In this document: positions 59,835 through 64,000 of the stretch, in pieces
Numbering within the stretch: position 1 is the first letter of the stretch
How the letters are laid out: every line of letters starts with the position of its first letter
Assembly (NCBI GenBank): GCA_025403435.1
Contig: CM046332.1
Coordinates: forward strand, 6,007,903 to 6,071,902
DNA: 64,000 bases
Direction of reading: 5' to 3'
DNA from: Artocarpus heterophyllus
Lineage: Eukaryota > Streptophyta > Magnoliopsida > Rosales > Moraceae
The notes under the pieces: model-generated
Told to the model about the DNA's origin: nothing
What the model saw: the letters and a program-made list of their open reading frames with translations, nothing else
Databases searched by the model: none
Translations under genes and position numbers: made by a program

Positions 59835-62800
59835 GTTGCCAGGTTGGACTTTTGTCCTAGACCTGGTCGACCGTAGCCCGGATCTGGCCAACTCCAGTCG
59901 GCCGTAACCTTCTTGGACCTGGTTGGACGCTTCATCCTAAACCTTGGGTCTCGGTCGTTGCCTGGTTAGGCTTTTCATCCTGGACCTGGTCAGCGGTAGC
60001 CTAGACCTAGCCTCTCTAGTCAGCCGTAACCTTCTCGGACCTAGTCTGACTCTTCTTTCCTAGGCCTTGGGTCTCGGTCGTAGCCTGGTTGGACTCTTCA
60101 TCCTAGATTTGGTTTGCCGTAGCTTGGACCTGGCCTCTCTGGTCAGCCGTAACCTTCTCGAACCTGGTCGAACCCTTTGTCCTGGACCTTGCGCCTCAGT
60201 CGTAGCATGGTTGGATCCTTCATGCTGAAAATGGTCGGTTGTAGCCTGGACCTGGCATCTCTGGTCGGCCGTAACCTTCTTGGACCTCCTTAGACTCTTC
60301 GTCCCAGACCTTGGGTCTCAGTCGTAGATAGGTTGGACTCTTTGTCCTAGACCTAGTCAGCCGTAGACTGGACCTGGCCTCTCTGGCCAATCGTAACCTT
60401 CTCAGACCAGGTCGGACTCTTCGTCCTAGACCTTGGGTCTCGTTCGTAGCCTGGTTGGACTCTTCATCCTAGACCTGGTCGGTCGTAGCCTGGACGTGGC
60501 CTCTCTGGTCGGTCGTAACCTTCTCAGACCTGGTCGGACTCTTCGTCTTGGACCTTGGGTCTTGGTCGTAGCCTGGACCTAGCCTCTCTAGTCAGTCGTA
60601 ACCTTCTCAGACCTGGTCAGACTCTTCATCCTGGAACTTGGGTGTCTCTAGTCGGCCGTAACCATCTCGGTCCTGGTCAGACTCCTCGTCCTGGACTTTG
60701 GGTCTAGGTCATAGACGGGGTGGACTCTTTGTCCTGGACCTACTTGGCCGTACCCAAGACCTAGCCTCTCCTTTCGACCGTAAGCTTCTCAGACCTAGTC
60801 GGACTCATCGTCCAGGACCTTGGGTCTCGGTCGTAGCTGGGGTGGAGTCTTCATCTTCAACCTGGTCGGCCGTAGCTTGGACCTGGCCTCTCTGGTCAGC
60901 CATAACCTTCTCGAACCTTGTCAGACTCTTCGTCCTAGACCTTGGGTCTCATTCGCAGCCAGGCTGGACTCTTTATCCTGGACCTGATCGGCAGTAGCCT
61001 GGACCTGGCCTCTCTAGTCGGTTGTAACCTTCTTGAACCTTGTCAGACTCTTCGTCCTAGAGCTTGGGTCTCATTCGCAGCCAGGTTGGACTCTTCATCC
61101 TGGACCTTGCCTCTATGGTCAGCTGTAACCTTCTCAGACCTAGAAGGACCTTTGTCCTAGACCTTAGGTCTCGGTCGTGGCCTGGTTGGACTCTTCGTCT
61201 CGGACCTGGTCGGCCAAAGCGTGGACTTGGCCTCTCTAGTCAGCCGTAACCTTCTCGAACCTAGTCAGACTTTTCATCCTTGACCTTGGGTCTCAGTTAT
61301 AGCCTGGTTGGACTTTTAATCCTGGGCCTGGTCAGACGTTGCCTAGACCTGGCCTCTCTGGTCAGCCATAACCTTCTCAGACTTGGTCAAACTCTTCATC
61401 CAAGACCTTGGGTCTCGGTCATGACCTGGTTGGACTCTTCGTCCTAGACCTTGGGTCTCATTCGTAGCTTGGTTGGACTCTTCGTCCTGGACCTGGTCGG
61501 CCGTAGCCTAAACCTGGCCTCTCTGGTCGGCCGTAACCTTCTCGGACCTGGTTGAACTCTTCATCCTAAACCTTGGGCCTCGGTCGTAGCCTGGTTGGAC
61601 TTTCCTTCTGGACCTGGTCGGTCGTAGCCTAGACCTGGCTTTCTCTGGTCGGTCGTAACCTTCTCAAAACTGTCGGACTCTCCGTCCTGGACCTTGGGTC
61701 TTAGTCGTAGCATGGTTGGACTCTTCGTCCTGGACCTGGTCGGCCATTCCCTAGACCTGGCCTCTCTGGTCGGCCGTAACCTTCTCAGACCTGGTTGGAC
61801 TCTCCTTTTTAGACTTTGGGTCTCGGTCGAAGCCTGGTTGGACTCTTCGTCTTGGACCTTGCCTCTATGGTCGGCTGTAACCTTCTCGCACCTGGACAGA
61901 CTCTTCGTCCTAGACCTTAGGTCTCGGTCGTGGCCTGGTTGGACATTTTGTCTTGGACCTGGTCGACCGAAGCGTGGACTTGGCCTCTCTGGTCAGCCGT
62001 AACCTTCTCGAACCTAGTCAGACTTTTCATCCTTGACCTTGGGTCTCGGTTATAGCCTGGTTGGACTTTTAATCTTGGGCCTGGTCAGACATAGCCTGGA
62101 CCTGGCCTCTCTGGTCAGCCATAACCTTCTCAGACTTCATCGAACTCTTCATCGAAGACCTTGGGTCTCGGTCATGACCTGGTTGGACTCTTTGTCCTAG
62201 ACCTTGGGTCTCGTTCGTAGCTTGGTTGGACTCCTCGTCCTGGACCTGGTCGGCCGTAGCCTGGACCTGGCCTCTCTGGTCAGCCGTAACCTTCTCAGAC
62301 CTGGTCGAACTCTTTGTCCTAAACTTTGGGCCTCAGTCGTAGCCTAGTTGGACTTTCCTTCTGGACCTGGTCAGTCGTAGCCCAGACCTGGCTTTCTCTG
62401 GTTGGCCGTAACCTTCCCAGAACTGTCAGACTCTTCGTCCTAGACCTTGGGTCTTGGTTGTAGCCTGGTTGGACTCTTCATCCTAGACCTGGTCGGCCGT
62501 ACCCTCGATCTGGCCTCTCTGGTCGGCCGTAACCTTCACAGACTTGGTCAGACTCTTCATCCTAGACTTTGGTTCTCAGTCATAGCCTGGTTGGACTCTT
62601 CGTCTTAGAGTGGTCGTTCATAGCCTGGACCTAGCCTTTCTGGTAGGCTGTGACCTTCTCGGACCTATCAGACTCTTCGTCCTAGACCTTGGGTCTCGGT
62701 CGTAGCCTGGTTGGACTCTTCATCCTAGGCCTGGTCGGTAGTAGCTTGGACCTGGCCTCTTTGCTCGGCCATAATGTTCTCAGACCAGGTCAAACTCTTC

Positions 62801-64000
62801 ATCCTAAACCTTGGGCCTCTGTCATAGCCTGGTTGGACTTTCCTCCACGACCTTGTAGGCCGTAGGCAGGTTGGACTCTTTGTCCTGGACCTGGTCGGCC
62901 GTAGCATGGACCTGGCCTCTCTAGCAAACCATAACCTTCTCGAACCAGGTCGGACTCTTTGTCCTGGACCTTGGGTCTCGGTCGTAGCCTGGTTGGACTC
63001 TTCCTCCTGGACCTAGTCGGCTGTAGGCTGGACCTAGCCTCTCTGGTCTGTCGTAGCCTTCTTGGACCTAGTCGGACTCTTCGTCCTAGACCTTGGGTCT
63101 GGGTCGTAGCCTGGTTGGACACTTTGTCCTAGACCTGGCCGGCCGTAGCCTGGACCTGGCCTCTCTAGTCAGCCGTAACCTTCTCAGACCCAGTCGGACT
63201 CTTCGTCCTAGAACTTGGGTCTCTCTGGTCAGCTGTAACCTTCTCGGTCCTGGTCAGACTCTTCATCTTGGGCCTTGGGTCTCGGTCGCAGATGGGGTGG
63301 ACTCTTTGTCCTAGACCTACTCGGCCATACCCAAGACCTAGCCTCTCTTTTCGGCCATAACCTTGTCAGACCTGGTCAGACTCCTCATCCTAGACCTTGG
63401 GTCTCAGTCGTAGCCAGGGTGGAGTCTTTGTCTTAGACCTAGTCGGCCGCAGCCTAGACCTAGCCTCTCTGGTCGGTCGTAACCTTCTCAAACTTTCTCG
63501 GACTCTTCGTCCAAGACCTTGGGTCTCAGTCGCAGCCAGGTTTGACTCTTTATCCTAGAATTGGTTGGTAGTACCCCAGACCTGGCCTCTCAGGTCGGCC
63601 GTAACCTTCTTGGACCTGGTTAGACTCTTCGTCCTTGACCTTGGGTCTCGGTTATATCCTGGTTGGACTTTTAATCCTGGGCCTGGTAGGACGTAGCCTG
63701 GACCTGGCCTCTCTAGTCAGCCGTAACCATCTCGGACTTGGTCAAACTCTTCATCTAAGACCTTGGGTCTCAGTCATAACCTGGTTGGATTCTTCATCCT
63801 AGACCTTGGGTCTCGTTCGTAGCTTGGTTAGATAGTTCATCCTGGACCTGGTCGGCCGTAGCCTGGACCTGGCCTCCCTGGTAGGCTGTAACCTTCTCGG
63901 ACCTGGTCGAACTCTTCGTCCCAAACCTTGGGCCTCGGTTGTATCCTAGTTGGCTTTCCTCCTGGACTTGGATGTCTGTAGCCCAGAGCTGGGTTTCTCT
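59835..64000 (+). repeat. 122-bp satellite array, third block (runs off right edge)
   Basis: The same monomer and orientation as in the other blocks, starting GTTGCCAGGTTGGAC after LTR 3. It includes the GGACTTTCC-type variant (about 61593, 62351, 62834, 63955) and monomers with GGACTTTTAATC. No gene is visible; open frames on both strands are periodic and follow the repeat. Confidence 0.96.
61140..62640 (+). repeat. Higher-order repeat E of the satellite, about 753 bp x2
   Basis: The phrase GGTTGGACTTTTAATC occurs at about 61306 and 62059 (shift 753) with matching monomer order on both sides, including the short monomer with GGACTTTCCTTCTGG at about 61593 and 62351. A third, looser copy of the marker lies at about 63661. 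The pair GGGGTGGACTCTTTGTCC at about 60716 and 63293 suggests an additional shift near 2.58 kb. Confidence 0.75.

Noticed and set aside
52736..59839. Target-site duplication around the composite LTR array
   Set aside because: The five bases to the left (GGTCG) and to the right (GTTGC) do not match, so no duplication can be claimed; recombination in the satellite may have removed it.
7111..64000. CRISPR-like repeat-spacer array
   Set aside because: There are no unique spacers between fixed short repeats; the whole 122-bp unit is repeated and diverged, and the context is a plant genome.
7111..64000. rDNA intergenic spacer or telomeric origin of the satellite
   Set aside because: No rRNA gene sequence and no TTTAGGG-type telomere repeats were seen anywhere in the window.

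Overview
The window looks like a piece of nuclear heterochromatin from a flowering plant. It holds no recognisable host gene, tRNA or rRNA. It holds a very large GC-rich tandem satellite interrupted by three LTR-retrotransposon structures of plant type (Ty1/copia, Ty3/gypsy and a non-coding LTR element), each primed by a site complementary to initiator-Met tRNA. The species cannot be named from sequence alone.

Layout. (1) 1-7110: a minus-strand, degenerate Ty1/copia element, cut by the left window edge: pol and gag (1-3364), a long leader (3365-5063), primer-binding site (5064-5075) and a complete 5' LTR of about 2.03 kb (5079-7110). (2) 7111-45643: about 38.5 kb of a head-to-tail satellite with a basic period of 122 bp, all in one orientation, organised into several higher-order repeats (about 2.2 kb x3, 4.1-4.2 kb x2, 3.4-3.5 kb x2, 806 bp x3). 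(3) 45644-50374: a minus-strand Ty3/gypsy element with gag, protease, RT and part of RNase H. It is truncated before integrase at its left end and complete through its 800-bp 5' LTR at its right end. (4) 50375-52740: more of the same satellite. (5) 52741-59834: a composite tandem array on the plus strand, LTR + leader + one satellite monomer, repeated twice and closed by a third LTR. (6) 59835-64000: satellite again, running off the right edge.

Nothing here forms a working pathway. Both coding retroelements carry several stops and frameshifts, and the copia copy has also lost its protease DSG motif and the first integrase aspartate. The many short open frames in the satellite are periodic echoes of a stop-poor repeat, not genes. 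The most notable points are the satellite itself with its nested higher-order repeats, the LTR-leader-satellite composite that appears to be amplifying as a unit with a mosaic last LTR, and a junction with templated filler DNA where the gypsy element meets the satellite.
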